Below are positions 33,556 to 42,200 of a stretch of DNA of 64,000 bases, piece after piece. The notes under the pieces were generated by a model that was not told where the DNA came from, made no database searches, and was given only the letters and a program-made list of their open reading frames with translations. Within the stretch, counting starts at the first letter, position 1. Each line of letters starts with the position of its first letter. The position numbers and the translations under genes were made by a program. The DNA comes from UMGS1696 sp963643035 (GTDB lineage: Bacteria; Bacillota; Clostridia; Oscillospirales; CAG-272), in assembly GCA_963643035.1 (NCBI GenBank), contig CAVIKO010000004.1, positions 21,289-85,288 of the forward strand. The letters are read 5' to 3'.

Positions 33556-35358
33556 TTACTGCTCTGCGTCCTCTTTTTCTTCCTCTACCACGGCAATACC
33601 GAGATCGCGGAGGGCATCAGGATCCGCGGGGGCAGGGCACTTGGACATCAGCTCAGAGGCGTTTTGTACTTTCGGGAATGCCACCACATCGCGCAGACTG
33701 TCGCAGCCGCACATCAGCATTGCCAGTCTGTCTAGTCCGAGCGCGGCTCCGCCATGCGGCGGCGCACCGTATTTGTACGCTTCGACAAGGAATCCGAACT
33801 TGCGGTCGATCTCTTCCTCGGTTAAACCGAGCCGACGGAACATATGCTGTTGCAGCTCGTAGTCCGTGATGCGGATGGAGCCGGAAGAAATTTCAATGCC
33901 GTTTAACACGAGATCGTAGCATTTTGCGCGAACCTTGCCCGGATCGGTGTCGATGTATGCGAGGCATTCGTCCAGCGGCATTGTAAACGGATGGTGCATC
34001 GCGAGCCATGTGCCGCTCTCTTCATCCCATTCAAAGAACGGGAATTCCGTAATCCACAGGAAGTTGTACGTGTTCGGGATGATGTCGAGCCGTTTTGCCA
34101 TCATTTGCCGGAGTGCGCCGAGCGTCGGAAGAACTATGGAATCACGATCCGCCACAAAGAGCGCAACATCTCCCTTTTCACAACCGATCGCTGCCATCAG
34201 TGTGTCAAGTTCTCCCTCACCGAGGAATTTCGCAAAGGAACAGTTCGGCGTGTCCTCGTGGAACCGGATGAACGCCAGTCCCTTCGCGCCAATCCCCTTG
34301 GCATGTGCAGTCAGCTTGTCGATTTCCTTGCGGGAGTAGGTCGCCGCCGCGTTCTTTGCCACAATAGCGCGGACACTGCCGCCATTTGCGATGGCGTCTG
34401 CGAATACCGGGAACGTGCTATTCTTTACGAGGTCGGAAATATTCTGGATCTCCATGCCGTACCGGGTGTCCGGTTTGTCGGAGCCGTACCGTTCCATCGC
34501 ATCGTGATAGGTCAGGCGCGGCAGGGGCAGCGGAATGTCCACGTTCAGGATCTCCTTGAAAAGCCGTTTGACGTAGCCTTCGTTCATCTCCATGATGTCC
34601 TCCTGATCCACAAAGGACATCTCTAAGTCGATCTGCGTAAATTCCGGCTGACGGTCGGCGCGCAGATCCTCATCACGGAAGCATCTTGCAAGCTGAATGT
34701 AGCGGTCGAAGCCAGAGAGCATCAGAAGCTGCTTGTAGATCTGCGGAGACTGCGGCAGGGCGTAAAAGCTGCCCTTGTGGATACGGGATGGCACCAGATA
34801 ATCGCGCGCTCCCTCCGGCGTGGGCTTGATCATCATCGGCGTTTCGATTTCGATAAAGCCGTTTTCGTAGTAGTACTCTCTTGTTACCCGTGCGATTTCG
34901 TGGCGCATCAGAATGTTTTTCTGCAGCTCCGGACGGCGCAGATCGAGATACCGATACTTCAGCGCGGTTTCATCGCCGACGTTTGCCTTATCGCTGATTT
35001 CAAACGGCGGGGTCTGCGCAGCGGACAGCACTTTGAAATGGTCTACTGCAATCTCAATCTCCCCGGTTGCCATGTTTTTGTTGATCGCGTCCGCTCCACG
35101 GGAACGAACCACACCGCGCGCCGCCAGAACATATTCCGCACGTACGCCAAACGCAATTTTGAATAGCTCCGGATCGGTCTTGTCGTCAAAGGCGAGCTGC
35201 ACAATCCCGGTGCGGTCGCGCAGATCAATGAAAATAAGACTGCCGAGATCTCTCTGCCGCTGACACCAGCCGAGTACGGCAACTTCCTTGCCGATGTCCG
35301 CGCTGGTCAGCGTCCCACAATAATGGGTTCTTTTGTCTTCCTTTGTAAAAAGTTCCAT
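33556..35358 (-). CDS. aspS: Aspartyl-tRNA synthetase, bacterial type
   Basis: A 600-residue class II synthetase that charges tRNA-Asp. The N-terminal OB-fold anticodon-binding domain (VLGWCQRQRDLGSLIFIDLR) is followed by motif 2 (FRDEDLRADRQPEFTQID), a bacterial GAD insertion (about 290-420) and motif 3 (GAALGLDRLAML). The QSPQIYKQLLM signature is present. Length matches the bacterial family. The hisS-aspS neighbourhood is a common Bacillota arrangement. The 137-base gap upstream shows no T-box. Confidence 0.97.
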   Translation of the reverse strand: MELFTKEDKRTHYCGTLTSADIGKEVAVLGWCQRQRDLGSLIFIDLRDRTGIVQLAFDDKTDPELFKIAFGVRAEYVLAARGVVRSRGADAINKNMATGEIEIAVDHFKVLSAAQTPPFEISDKANVGDETALKYRYLDLRRPELQKNILMRHEIARVTREYYYENGFIEIETPMMIKPTPEGARDYLVPSRIHKGSFYALPQSPQIYKQLLMLSGFDRYIQLARCFRDEDLRADRQPEFTQIDLEMSFVDQEDIMEMNEGYVKRLFKEILNVDIPLPLPRLTYHDAMERYGSDKPDTRYGMEIQNISDLVKNSTFPVFADAIANGGSVRAIVAKNAAATYSRKEIDKLTAHAKGIGAKGLAFIRFHEDTPNCSFAKFLGEGELDTLMAAIGCEKGDVALFVADRDSIVLPTLGALRQMMAKRLDIIPNTYNFLWITEFPFFEWDEESGTWLAMHHPFTMPLDECLAYIDTDPGKVRAKCYDLVLNGIEISSGSIRITDYELQQHMFRRLGLTEEEIDRKFGFLVEAYKYGAPPHGGAALGLDRLAMLMCGCDSLRDVVAFPKVQNASELMSKCPAPADPDALRDLGIAVVEEEKEDAEQ

Positions 35359-35495
35359 TTTTTATCTTTATTTCCTTTCGCTGTATGTTTGTGGATATAT
35401 CGCGGATTCTTCCGCTGTATGTGGGTTTCCGTGAGGAAAATCCGATGCGGTATCCTCTGTGCGCCGCATAGAATCGTTTTTCTCTCTGACAATCG

Positions 35496-36182
35496 TCAAA
35501 AGCCGAGCCGGGAAAGTAACGTTCCCCACCCGTTCTCCGCATCCTCCGGAGAGTCAAAATTGAGTAGGAACCGCTCCGCGCCACATGGGATTTCCGTCTT
35601 TTCGTCCGGTACACAGAATAGACACTGTTCCACCGTGTATCCGTCCGGTATCGACATGGCAGGTGTAAGCGTGATTCCGTCACAGTCTACGCCCACTGGA
35701 ACCGTATTCGCAGCAATTGCTGTCACGAGATTGGTCTTTGTGAGCGATTCCAACAGATGCGCCGCCGCCTGAGAGATTGTGCCGTCGAATACCGATGCCG
35801 CAAAACATATGTATTGGATTCCGCTTCCGCTTTTTTCGTATAACGCGTCGTTCTCTCGCCAGTCTCGCCCCATGTTCCGCCGGAATTTCGTGAGATACGC
35901 CTCGGTGAATTCCTCCGCCGTAATCCCATAGCATTCCATCATATCGAAGAGATACATGAATACATCCGCGATCTCCTCCGTGAAATGCGCCCGGACGCTC
36001 TCGTTTTCCATGATCGCTGCCGCTCCCTTTTTCTTGAGAATCGCGATCACTTCCCCGATCTCGTCGATGGACCAGAGCAGGCTCATGTGTCCCATCTCCG
36101 GCACCCGGTCGCGAATCCAGCCCTTCTCCACCGCAAGCCGGTGCTGCATATCCAGAAATTCCCCAATCCGCGCATCCGCCAT
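35496..36182 (-). CDS. MazG-like nucleotide pyrophosphohydrolase domain protein with extra C-terminal region
   Basis: A 228-residue protein. Residues about 34-110 fit the all-alpha NTP pyrophosphohydrolase fold: SIDEIGEVIAILKKKG gives the first acidic helix and EEIADVFMYLFD the second, together the ExxE...ExxD metal site. Members hydrolyse non-canonical nucleotides to monophosphates. The remaining ~115 residues (SVFDGTISQAAAHLLESLTK and a Cys-rich end) resemble nothing I recognise and are unusual for a MazG protein. GGGAGG lies 8 bases before the ATG. It sits between hisS and aspS on the same strand. Confidence 0.6.
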   Translation of the reverse strand: MADARIGEFLDMQHRLAVEKGWIRDRVPEMGHMSLLWSIDEIGEVIAILKKKGAAAIMENESVRAHFTEEIADVFMYLFDMMECYGITAEEFTEAYLTKFRRNMGRDWRENDALYEKSGSGIQYICFAASVFDGTISQAAAHLLESLTKTNLVTAIAANTVPVGVDCDGITLTPAMSIPDGYTVEQCLFCVPDEKTEIPCGAERFLLNFDSPEDAENGWGTLLSRLGF

Positions 36183-36485
36183 AGAAAAAACCTCCCATGC
36201 TCCAAATGATTCAGAGAACCAGATATAGGGTAATCATGTCTAAAAAACAAGCCAAACGCCAAACTGCGTTCGCGCAGTCAAAAACGTTCTAAGCCAGCGA
36301 ACGAGACAACCTGAGCACTTCCAAACCAAACAAGGCTGCAACACTATCTAACGAAAGTACTTTTCCAAGAACGGCCAAACGTTCCAAACCGAAATTACCC
36401 AAGCTTTCAAAGACGAAATTTATCTCATCCATTCATAAAAGGTTTGCCAGGCTTTTTCAAAAGCCGCGTTTTCCCCGCGTCCCCC
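36183..36485. other. 303-base intergenic region with CCAAAC hexamer cluster
   Basis: No gene seen. CCAAAC occurs six times in about 140 bases, in three close pairs (36252 and 36259; 36321 and 36326; 36375 and 36384). A perfect ACTGCG-TTCG-CGCAGT hairpin is at 36263-36278. A GGCTTTT/AAAAGCC hairpin at 36450-36465 could act as a weak hisS terminator. Plus is A/C-rich and minus T/G-rich throughout. Confidence 0.5.
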
Positions 36486-37739
36486 TTACTCCAAAGCCGA
36501 GGCGATCTCCTCAATGCGCACGTCGTGCTGCTCGCCGGTCGCCATTTCCTTGAGAACGGCAGTGCCTGCTTCGATTTCGTTGTCGCCGAGCATCAGAACG
36601 TACTGTGCGCCGATCTTGTCCGCGTATTTCATCTGCGCTTTCAGACTCCGGCTCAGCACATCGCAGTCCGCGTTGATGCCGACGGAGCGCAGACCGTTCA
36701 CGATCGTCAGCGCGCGCTGCTCCGCCGCCTTGCCCATCGACGCGATGTATAATTTTGGCTTGTTCGGATTTTCGATTGTCACGCCGCACTGCTGCATCGC
36801 CAAGATGAGTCGCGTGATACCCATACCAAAGCCGATGCCCGCCATCTTCGGACCGCCTAACTCCTCCATCAGACCGTCGTACCGACCGCCGCCGCATACC
36901 GTGCTCTGTGCGCCGATGCCCTCCGCGATGAATTCAAATACGGTCCGCGTGTAGTAGTCGAGTCCCCGGACAATGTGCGGATCCATCACATAGGGAATTC
37001 CAGCAGCGTCCAGATCCGCCTGCAGCTCATGCAAATGCGCCTCGCATTCCGGACAGAGATGATCAATTGTGTGCGGTGCGCCCTCCGCTACCTTCTTGCA
37101 AGAATCGTTCTTGCAGTCCAGAACGCGCAGAGGATTTGTCTCCATGCGGGAGAGACACGTGTCGCACAGCTCGTCCTTGTGCGCGCGCAGATATTCCTGC
37201 AGCTTTTCCCGGTAGACCGGACGGCACTGCGGACAACCGATGGAGTTCACATGGAGCCGCACATTCGTGATGCCCAGCTCCCGGATCGCTGTGGCCGCCA
37301 GAGAGAGGATCGTGAAATCCGCTCCCGCGCCGGGTGCGCCGAACATCTCTGTGCCGAACTGTACAAACTCACGGCTTCTGCCCGCTTCCGGCTTTTCATA
37401 CCGGAAACAGTTGATGATGTAGAAATATTTGAGCGGCAGGGTGTCCGATGCCTTGCCGTTTTCGATAATCGCGCGCACCACTGATGCCGTTCCCTCCGGA
37501 CGCAGAGCATACATCGCGCCGTCCTTGTCCGTGAATGTGTACATTTCCTTCTGCACCACGTCTGTCGATTCGCCGACACCACGCCGGAATAATCCGATTT
37601 CCTCAAACGTCGGTACCCGCACCTCGGAGAACCCAAATCGGGCTGCCACATCGCGTACTACCTTTTCAATGTAATTCCATGTATATACGTCGGGAGCCAG
37701 AATGTCCATGGTCCCGCGCGGCTTCATGATCTTTTCCAT
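36486..37739 (-). CDS. hisS: Histidyl-tRNA synthetase
   Basis: A 417-residue class II synthetase that charges tRNA-His. It opens with KPRGTMDILAPD, includes motif 2 (NCFRYEKPEAGRSREFVQFG), the histidine A motif GLDYYTRTVFEF and motif 3 (GIGFGMGITRLI), then an anticodon-binding alpha/beta domain from about 325. The central zinc-like Cys set (CPQC, CDTC, CPEC) is kept. The ATG at 37739 fits family starts; a GTG 10 codons upstream is possible. No T-box seen. Confidence 0.96.
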   Translation of the reverse strand: MEKIMKPRGTMDILAPDVYTWNYIEKVVRDVAARFGFSEVRVPTFEEIGLFRRGVGESTDVVQKEMYTFTDKDGAMYALRPEGTASVVRAIIENGKASDTLPLKYFYIINCFRYEKPEAGRSREFVQFGTEMFGAPGAGADFTILSLAATAIRELGITNVRLHVNSIGCPQCRPVYREKLQEYLRAHKDELCDTCLSRMETNPLRVLDCKNDSCKKVAEGAPHTIDHLCPECEAHLHELQADLDAAGIPYVMDPHIVRGLDYYTRTVFEFIAEGIGAQSTVCGGGRYDGLMEELGGPKMAGIGFGMGITRLILAMQQCGVTIENPNKPKLYIASMGKAAEQRALTIVNGLRSVGINADCDVLSRSLKAQMKYADKIGAQYVLMLGDNEIEAGTAVLKEMATGEQHDVRIEEIASALE

Positions 37740-37806
37740 ACTCTTCACTCGTCGTTCCTTTTCCTGCACGGATTCTCTATTTGCAATAAAGAACCGATTA
37801 TTCTAT

Positions 37807-37835
37807 AGTATAGCAAAAAACGTGCGCTTTTACAA
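37807..37835 (-). promoter_or_regulatory. Sigma-A type promoter of hisS
   Basis: On minus, TTGTAA (37830-37835) and TATACT (37807-37812) with a 17-base spacer, about 60 bases upstream of hisS. Confidence 0.65.
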
Positions 37836-37960
37836 GGGTATTTTCGCTTTTTCACGCAGATTTGCCCCGGTTTTTTCGTATCCGCATCTTTCCATACCCC
37901 TGTCATACAAAATGAAATGCAAATCCGCACCGAAGTCCGTACCAAAACGCAATAAACCGC

Positions 37961-37989
37961 TTGACAAACCACGGCGGATATGCTATAAT
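37961..37989 (+). promoter_or_regulatory. Consensus promoter of tRNA-Gln
   Basis: TTGACA (37961-37966), 17-base spacer, TATAAT (37984-37989): a perfect consensus ending 10 bases before the tRNA. Confidence 0.85.
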
Positions 37990-37999
37990 ATCCCTATGT

Positions 38000-38071
38000 T
38001 GGGGTATCGTCAAGCGGTAAGACACAGCACTTTGACTGCTGCATTCGCAGGTCCGAATCCTGCTACCCCAG
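38000..38071 (+). tRNA. tRNA-Gln (anticodon TTG)
   Basis: A full cloverleaf of 72 bases. Acceptor arms TGGGGTA and TACCCCA pair fully, with discriminator G. The anticodon stem AGCA/TGCT encloses loop CTTTGAC with anticodon TTG, reading CAA and CAG glutamine codons. The T-arm is GCAGGTCCGAATCCTGC and the D-loop contains AGCGGTAAGA. CCA is not encoded. It has its own promoter and terminator. Confidence 0.95.
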
Positions 38072-38076
38072 TTATG

Positions 38077-38108
38077 AAAAATCCTGCACATTTGTGTGGG
38101 ATTTTTTG
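38077..38108 (+). terminator. Terminator of tRNA-Gln
   Basis: AATCCTGCACA pairs with TGTGTGGGATT around a short loop and is followed by TTTTTTG. Confidence 0.75.
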
Positions 38109-38445
38109 TGTATGTACGGCGTCGTTCCTACGTACAAGGTGACGTGGGACATAGCGGCAATTTTGGCATATTCCACCCACCGGAGGTCACCCATGCGGAT
38201 CCATCCCTTATGACGACGCCTACCGCGACGATATGTTCGCTCTGGTTCTTTCTGTGTCAAGGATACGCTCAGGAGAAAGCCCACTTGAAACAGTGGTACA
38301 AGTCGTATGCTTTTACCTCAAACATGGGTACTCGGAATACACGCCGCGGTATAGGAAGAAGAAACTGTGAACCAAAAAAAGCGTTGCCAGATGGATTTTT
38401 CCATACGGCAACGTTTTTTTGTGTTTCCCTAATTTTCCGGACGGT
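38109..38445. other. Gene-poor stretch after tRNA-Gln, possible coding remnants
   Basis: No convincing gene. One plus frame at about 38150-38370 reads a protein-like tail (includes IPYDDAYRDDMF and ends TPRYRKKKL before TGA at about 38368) but lacks a start, and a stop precedes it. A short ATG frame at about 38111 and minus-strand frames are also open, so this may be a degraded gene. A bidirectional terminator follows at 38374-38420. Confidence 0.35.
38374..38420. terminator. Bidirectional terminator
   Basis: AGCGTTGCC and GGCAACGTT form the stem, flanked by a run of seven A and a run of seven T. Confidence 0.8.
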
Positions 38446-38569
38446 TCACACCAGATTGTCCAGCCATGCCTGCCATTTGGGGTTGGCTTCTATTTCCGCA
38501 CGGACCGCGCCGTTACCGAGGACTGCTCCTCCGGAGCTTTGCGATGGTCTGACCCATGTTTTCGTACAT
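38446..38569 (-). pseudogene. Possible remnant of a small HTH (XRE-like) gene
   Basis: An ATG at 38569 has AAGGAGG at good spacing and a TGGTATACT extended -10 at about 38604-38612, yet the frame closes after 18 codons. The peptide MYENMGQTIAKLRRS resembles the first helix of XRE-type repressors. A shifted frame continues with a protein-like tail ending KWQAWLDNLV at 38446. Read together, this looks like a gene with an internal deletion or frameshift. A functional 18-residue peptide or chance are alternatives. Confidence 0.35.
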
Positions 38570-38686
38570 TCTGTAAACCCTCCTTCGTGTGGTTCCTGGC
38601 TACAGTATACCAGAGGGGCGGCGGGAATGGAAGGTATCAAAGCGGGAGAAAAAAACAACCGGCGGTAGAGAGAAGAGGGGCGCGGT

Positions 38687-39256
38687 CTATTCGATCTCCA
38701 TGTCATAGAAGAGACAGGGACCCTCGCAGCCTGTGATCCCGAGATGGAAGGCGGGGAAGAGATCCTCCGCCCGGAGCGAGACGCGCATTTGATCCAGCGT
38801 AATGTCGAGGTAGTTTTCCTTTACCTCCGTGGACAGCGTGTGGACCGCGTTTTCTTCGACGGGGAATGCCACTCCGAGCCGCTTGTGCCATGTGACCTTG
38901 CCGTCCGCGCCGCGCCAGAGCCGCCAGACGTTCAGCCCACTTTTGTACAGCACCACCTCAAAGTAGTTGCCGTAGCGGTACACGCCGTCCTCGCACATGT
39001 CTAAGGCATCGGAGAAGATGAACAACGGCGCGGCATTGCCGGAGAACGAGCAGCGCGTGGTGATCTTTACGCCGAGCGGAAATTTTTCGCGCGTCATGAT
39101 GGAGAGGTAGTCAAATCCATCTGCCATCTTCGGGTTCGCACCGTTTTCGATGCAGTCCTCGCGCTGGATGAATCGGTTGGTGTAGGGAAAACGATAGGTG
39201 TAGGCGTGGGTAACGGCAGATTCGTCCCATGCGTCTTTCTGAAAACGGATGTACAT
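38687..39256 (-). CDS. Conserved-looking beta-sandwich protein, unknown function
   Basis: A 189-residue protein with no signal peptide or membrane segment. Alternating hydrophobic strands, aromatic residues (NVWRLWRGADGKVTWHKR) and a C-terminal LFYDMEIE suggest a concanavalin A-like/DUF1080-type jelly roll, a fold used for glycan binding or hydrolysis; this is inference from pattern only. It is last in the minus-strand array, 36 bases after the 2-hydroxyacid dehydrogenase gene, with AAGGA upstream of its ATG. Confidence 0.55.
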   Translation of the reverse strand: MYIRFQKDAWDESAVTHAYTYRFPYTNRFIQREDCIENGANPKMADGFDYLSIMTREKFPLGVKITTRCSFSGNAAPLFIFSDALDMCEDGVYRYGNYFEVVLYKSGLNVWRLWRGADGKVTWHKRLGVAFPVEENAVHTLSTEVKENYLDITLDQMRVSLRAEDLFPAFHLGITGCEGPCLFYDMEIE

Positions 39257-39292
39257 AACATATCCTTCCTTTGGGGTAATACAGACGCGTAT

Positions 39293-40249
39293 TTACAGCA
39301 CCCTGTGGATTCCGGCTCCCGTTTTGGTGAATGCGTTAAGGTTCTGATCGAGTATATCGATCAGGCACAGTCTCGCCTCCGGCGTTGTCCAGGCGCAGTG
39401 GGGGGTGATGACGGCATTTTTCGCTGTCAGCAGCGGATTGGCACGATCTGCAGGTTCCTTTGCCAACACGTCCAGTCCCGCGCCGCCGAGCCGCCCATCG
39501 TTTAACGCGTCCGCTACGTCCGATTCGTGGAGAACCGCGCCGCGCGAGGTGTTGATGAGGATCGCCCCCGTTTTCATACGTCCGATGAAATCTCGGTTGA
39601 CCATGCCACGCGTCTCATCGGTCAGCGGACAGTGGAGGGAAACGATGTCGCTTTCTGCAAGCAGTGTGTCTGGCGCAGTATACAAAATGCCGTTTTCCTC
39701 CCCGGATTGCTTTGACCGTCTGGTGCCAAGCACACGCATCCCGAACGACTGGCACATCAAGCCGAACCGTTCTCCAATCGCGCCGCAACCGTAGACGCCG
39801 ACTGTTTTCCCAGCAAGTTCATGGAACCGTACCGTCTGGTACCGGAATCCCGGAATTCCCGTCCATTTGCCGCTTTTAACGATTGCGGTGAGTCCGTCAA
39901 GATCGGCAAAAAAGGACAGCATCAGGGTAAATGCGTGCTGTGCCACCGACATCGTGGAGTATCCCGGCACGTTGCAGACCTCGATTCCACGGCTCCTGCA
40001 GGCGGCGATGTCGATCATATCGTATCCGGTGCCGAGCGCGGAAATATAGCGGATGTGCGGGCAGGCGTCCAGCACTGCGGTCGTGATGTGTACCCGGTTT
40101 GTAAATACGACCTCCGCATCTCCGATTACCGCCGCAGCATTTTCCTCCTCCGTCTTGTCATATACGTGCACATCGCCGTATTTGTCGAGAAAATCCCACG
40201 AAAGATCTCCCGGATTGACGGCAAATCCATCCAAAACTACGATTTTCAT
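39293..40249 (-). CDS. D-isomer 2-hydroxyacid dehydrogenase
   Basis: A 318-residue NAD-dependent dehydrogenase interconverting 2-keto and D-2-hydroxy acids. VGVYGCGAIGERFG is the Rossmann GxGxxG turn; NTSRGAVL gives the substrate-binding Arg, a Glu in the following loop region is expected, and ITPHCAW gives the catalytic His. Related enzymes include glycerate, lactate and phosphoglycerate dehydrogenases. The ATG at 40249 has GAGAGG 8 bases upstream; a GTG overlapping the preceding stop is less likely. Lies in the sugar-acid type array. Confidence 0.88.
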   Translation of the reverse strand: MKIVVLDGFAVNPGDLSWDFLDKYGDVHVYDKTEEENAAAVIGDAEVVFTNRVHITTAVLDACPHIRYISALGTGYDMIDIAACRSRGIEVCNVPGYSTMSVAQHAFTLMLSFFADLDGLTAIVKSGKWTGIPGFRYQTVRFHELAGKTVGVYGCGAIGERFGLMCQSFGMRVLGTRRSKQSGEENGILYTAPDTLLAESDIVSLHCPLTDETRGMVNRDFIGRMKTGAILINTSRGAVLHESDVADALNDGRLGGAGLDVLAKEPADRANPLLTAKNAVITPHCAWTTPEARLCLIDILDQNLNAFTKTGAGIHRVL

Positions 40250-40260
40250 TGGCGCACCTC

Positions 40261-41151
40261 TCACCGGATCGTTCTGCCGTCAAAGAGGAACAGTCCAACT
40301 CCCGAACCCATCGTGCCGCCGTTTTCAATATGCGCTGCAAGAGCCTTTTGGAGACTGGTTTTCCGCGGCAGATGCTCCGGTGAATAGGAATCGCGAACAC
40401 CGAAAATACGCCAGAGATCGCCGCAGTCCGCGCGTCCTTCCGAGGCAACAATGTGGAAGTGATCCATAAAACGACAGATGTTGGAGTCCGGTTTCATGAA
40501 ATCGCGGTTACCCTCGTAGAGCAGCCATGAGCCGCAGTGGAATACCGCCCAGCCGGTCTGCCCGAAGAAATCGTAGGCGCGGCGGAACGAATCCAGCACT
40601 GTCTCCTCCGGAAATGGTCCGTCCGCCGGGATGTGGATGTTGATCACCCGGTCGCCGGACTGTACCGTTGTATCGCCGCAGACAAAGGTCGGCCCCTCAT
40701 AGGAAATAAGGTGAAATTCCAGTCTGCCGAGACGGAGAATCTCCCGTGTGAAGAAATTGTGGACCCAGCCAAACTGTCGCAGTCCCCAGTGTCCATAGTT
40801 TTCAAGACACGTTATGCTCCATACCTTGATGTCACGCATAGAGTCGATGTAAATCTCGTCTGACAACCCATGCGCTGTGTAATCTGCGTGGAAACAGGGG
40901 GCGATAAGCAACGCCGCGGTCATCATTCCGGCGTCATGCTCCATATTCTGTCTGTCGCACATCGCATAGATCATGTCAAAAGTCTGCGCCTTATGCTTGT
41001 TTTCGCGCACCGCTTCGGTCAGTGCGATGAGGGAAAAACGTTCGTTTTCGAGAAATACAGGCGCAATCGGTTCCGCGATTTTTATGGCATCCGCAGGCAT
41101 ATCGATAGCGTGGGCAATCTCCTGCCAGTATGCAAATGGATATTGATTCAT
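40261..41151 (-). CDS. Acyltransferase-domain protein (NAT_N/GNAT_C-like)
   Basis: A 296-residue protein resembling the two-domain family annotated as N-acyltransferase N-terminal plus GNAT-like C-terminal domain. Recognisable parts are NYGHWGLRQFGWVHNFF (about 118-134) and INIHIPADGPF (about 170-180), which precede the GNAT-like region. The acceptor is unknown. AAGGAG lies 6 bases before the ATG at 41151. It starts just inside the end of the DMT transporter gene's coding region, so the two are tightly linked and may act on the same metabolite. Confidence 0.6.
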   Translation of the reverse strand: MNQYPFAYWQEIAHAIDMPADAIKIAEPIAPVFLENERFSLIALTEAVRENKHKAQTFDMIYAMCDRQNMEHDAGMMTAALLIAPCFHADYTAHGLSDEIYIDSMRDIKVWSITCLENYGHWGLRQFGWVHNFFTREILRLGRLEFHLISYEGPTFVCGDTTVQSGDRVINIHIPADGPFPEETVLDSFRRAYDFFGQTGWAVFHCGSWLLYEGNRDFMKPDSNICRFMDHFHIVASEGRADCGDLWRIFGVRDSYSPEHLPRKTSLQKALAAHIENGGTMGSGVGLFLFDGRTIR

Positions 41152-41167
41152 AAGTTTCTCCTTGGTA

Positions 41168-42112
41168 TTAAGCCGGAATGACAAATAATGTAATACCGAT
41201 GACGGTTAGCGCGAGACTGATAATATTATTCTTGCCGATCTTTTCCCGGAAGCAGAGCCAGCCGAGAACCGCGGTCAGAAAGATCACGATTCCGGAGAGA
41301 AGCGGGAACTGGATCGAGGAATCCATTGTCAGAGCGCAGCGTAGCGAGAAGATGTTTCCGAGTCCGTTGCACAGCGCATAGCAGGCGGTCATGGTGATGC
41401 AGAGCAAGAAGATTTTTGGCACCATTGGGCCGTCGGCAAGCTCATAAAATACGGTGCGGAACGGCTTTTTGTCTCCGCGCGCACCGGTCACAATGGTCAG
41501 AATGAGCATCCCGACCCCGGTGATCGTCAGACAGACCACGGCATTTAGTAGCACAAATTCATCTGTACCGATGGCGTTCGGCGAGATTTGGTGCGCTTTT
41601 GAAAAAATGCTCACAAATCCGTTACCGCAGAATACAACGAGGGATAACAGCGTGTATTTGATGAAATCCGAGCGGGAGCGCGTCTTGCCGGACGGATCCT
41701 TTTCACAAAGCGATGGGATCAGCGATGCGCACAGCACAAGGATCCCAGCGATTTTGAGTATCGTCACATCTTCGCCGAGCCAGAAGATTCCGTAGAAGAA
41801 CGGCAGCACCATACCGCCCGCGAGGCAAAAGCCGGATACTGCCGAAACCTTGCCATAACGCATCGCGAATAAGGATGCAATGGAGCACGACAGCCCTGAT
41901 ACCGCGTACAGAACGGAATAGAGTAGCGCGGTACCGTTGACGGCAAAAGAGCGGGTTTTTACGGCAAGATAGATTGCCATGCAGAGATATACCGAGAACT
42001 GGTTCCACAACGATACTGCAAATCCGCCACGCGTGTTTTTCTGAAAGTTCTTCTGGAACAGAAACTGCACGGAGAAAAAAAGACAGGCGATGAGCAAATA
42101 GAGAAAATCCAT
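41168..42112 (-). CDS. DMT superfamily (EamA-type) transporter
   Basis: A 314-residue integral membrane protein with about 10 hydrophobic helices in two repeats (starts MDFLYLLIACLFFSVQFLFQ; the second repeat begins near YTLLSLVVFCGNGFVSIF). This is the drug/metabolite transporter layout, which exports amino acids, sugars or other metabolites. The substrate is not deducible. It precedes the acyltransferase by 16 bases and follows the PfkB kinase gene after a hairpin. Confidence 0.82.
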   Translation of the reverse strand: MDFLYLLIACLFFSVQFLFQKNFQKNTRGGFAVSLWNQFSVYLCMAIYLAVKTRSFAVNGTALLYSVLYAVSGLSCSIASLFAMRYGKVSAVSGFCLAGGMVLPFFYGIFWLGEDVTILKIAGILVLCASLIPSLCEKDPSGKTRSRSDFIKYTLLSLVVFCGNGFVSIFSKAHQISPNAIGTDEFVLLNAVVCLTITGVGMLILTIVTGARGDKKPFRTVFYELADGPMVPKIFLLCITMTACYALCNGLGNIFSLRCALTMDSSIQFPLLSGIVIFLTAVLGWLCFREKIGKNNIISLALTVIGITLFVIPA

Positions 42113-42133
42113 ACTTTGTCCTTATCCGCAAAG

Positions 42134-42177
42134 GAGGGAAAGACTGCCGGAAGCCGTGTTCTGGTGATCTTTCCCTC
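42134..42177 (-). terminator. Hairpin between PfkB kinase and DMT genes
   Basis: A perfect 10-bp stem, GAGGGAAAGA (42134-42143) with TCTTTCCCTC (42168-42177). On minus it is followed only by CTTTG, so it may be a weak terminator or an mRNA-stabilising stem within the array. Confidence 0.45.
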
Positions 42178-42200
42178 ATTTCGCTGTACTTCGTTATCTG

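Noticed and set aside
36252..36389. CRISPR-like short repeats (CCAAAC pairs)
   Set aside because: Units are 6 bases at irregular spacing with no uniform spacers and no cas genes.
38000..38690. Integrated element anchored at tRNA-Gln
   Set aside because: No integrase, no direct repeat of the tRNA 3' end and less than 0.6 kb of non-genic DNA; kept only as a possible remnant.
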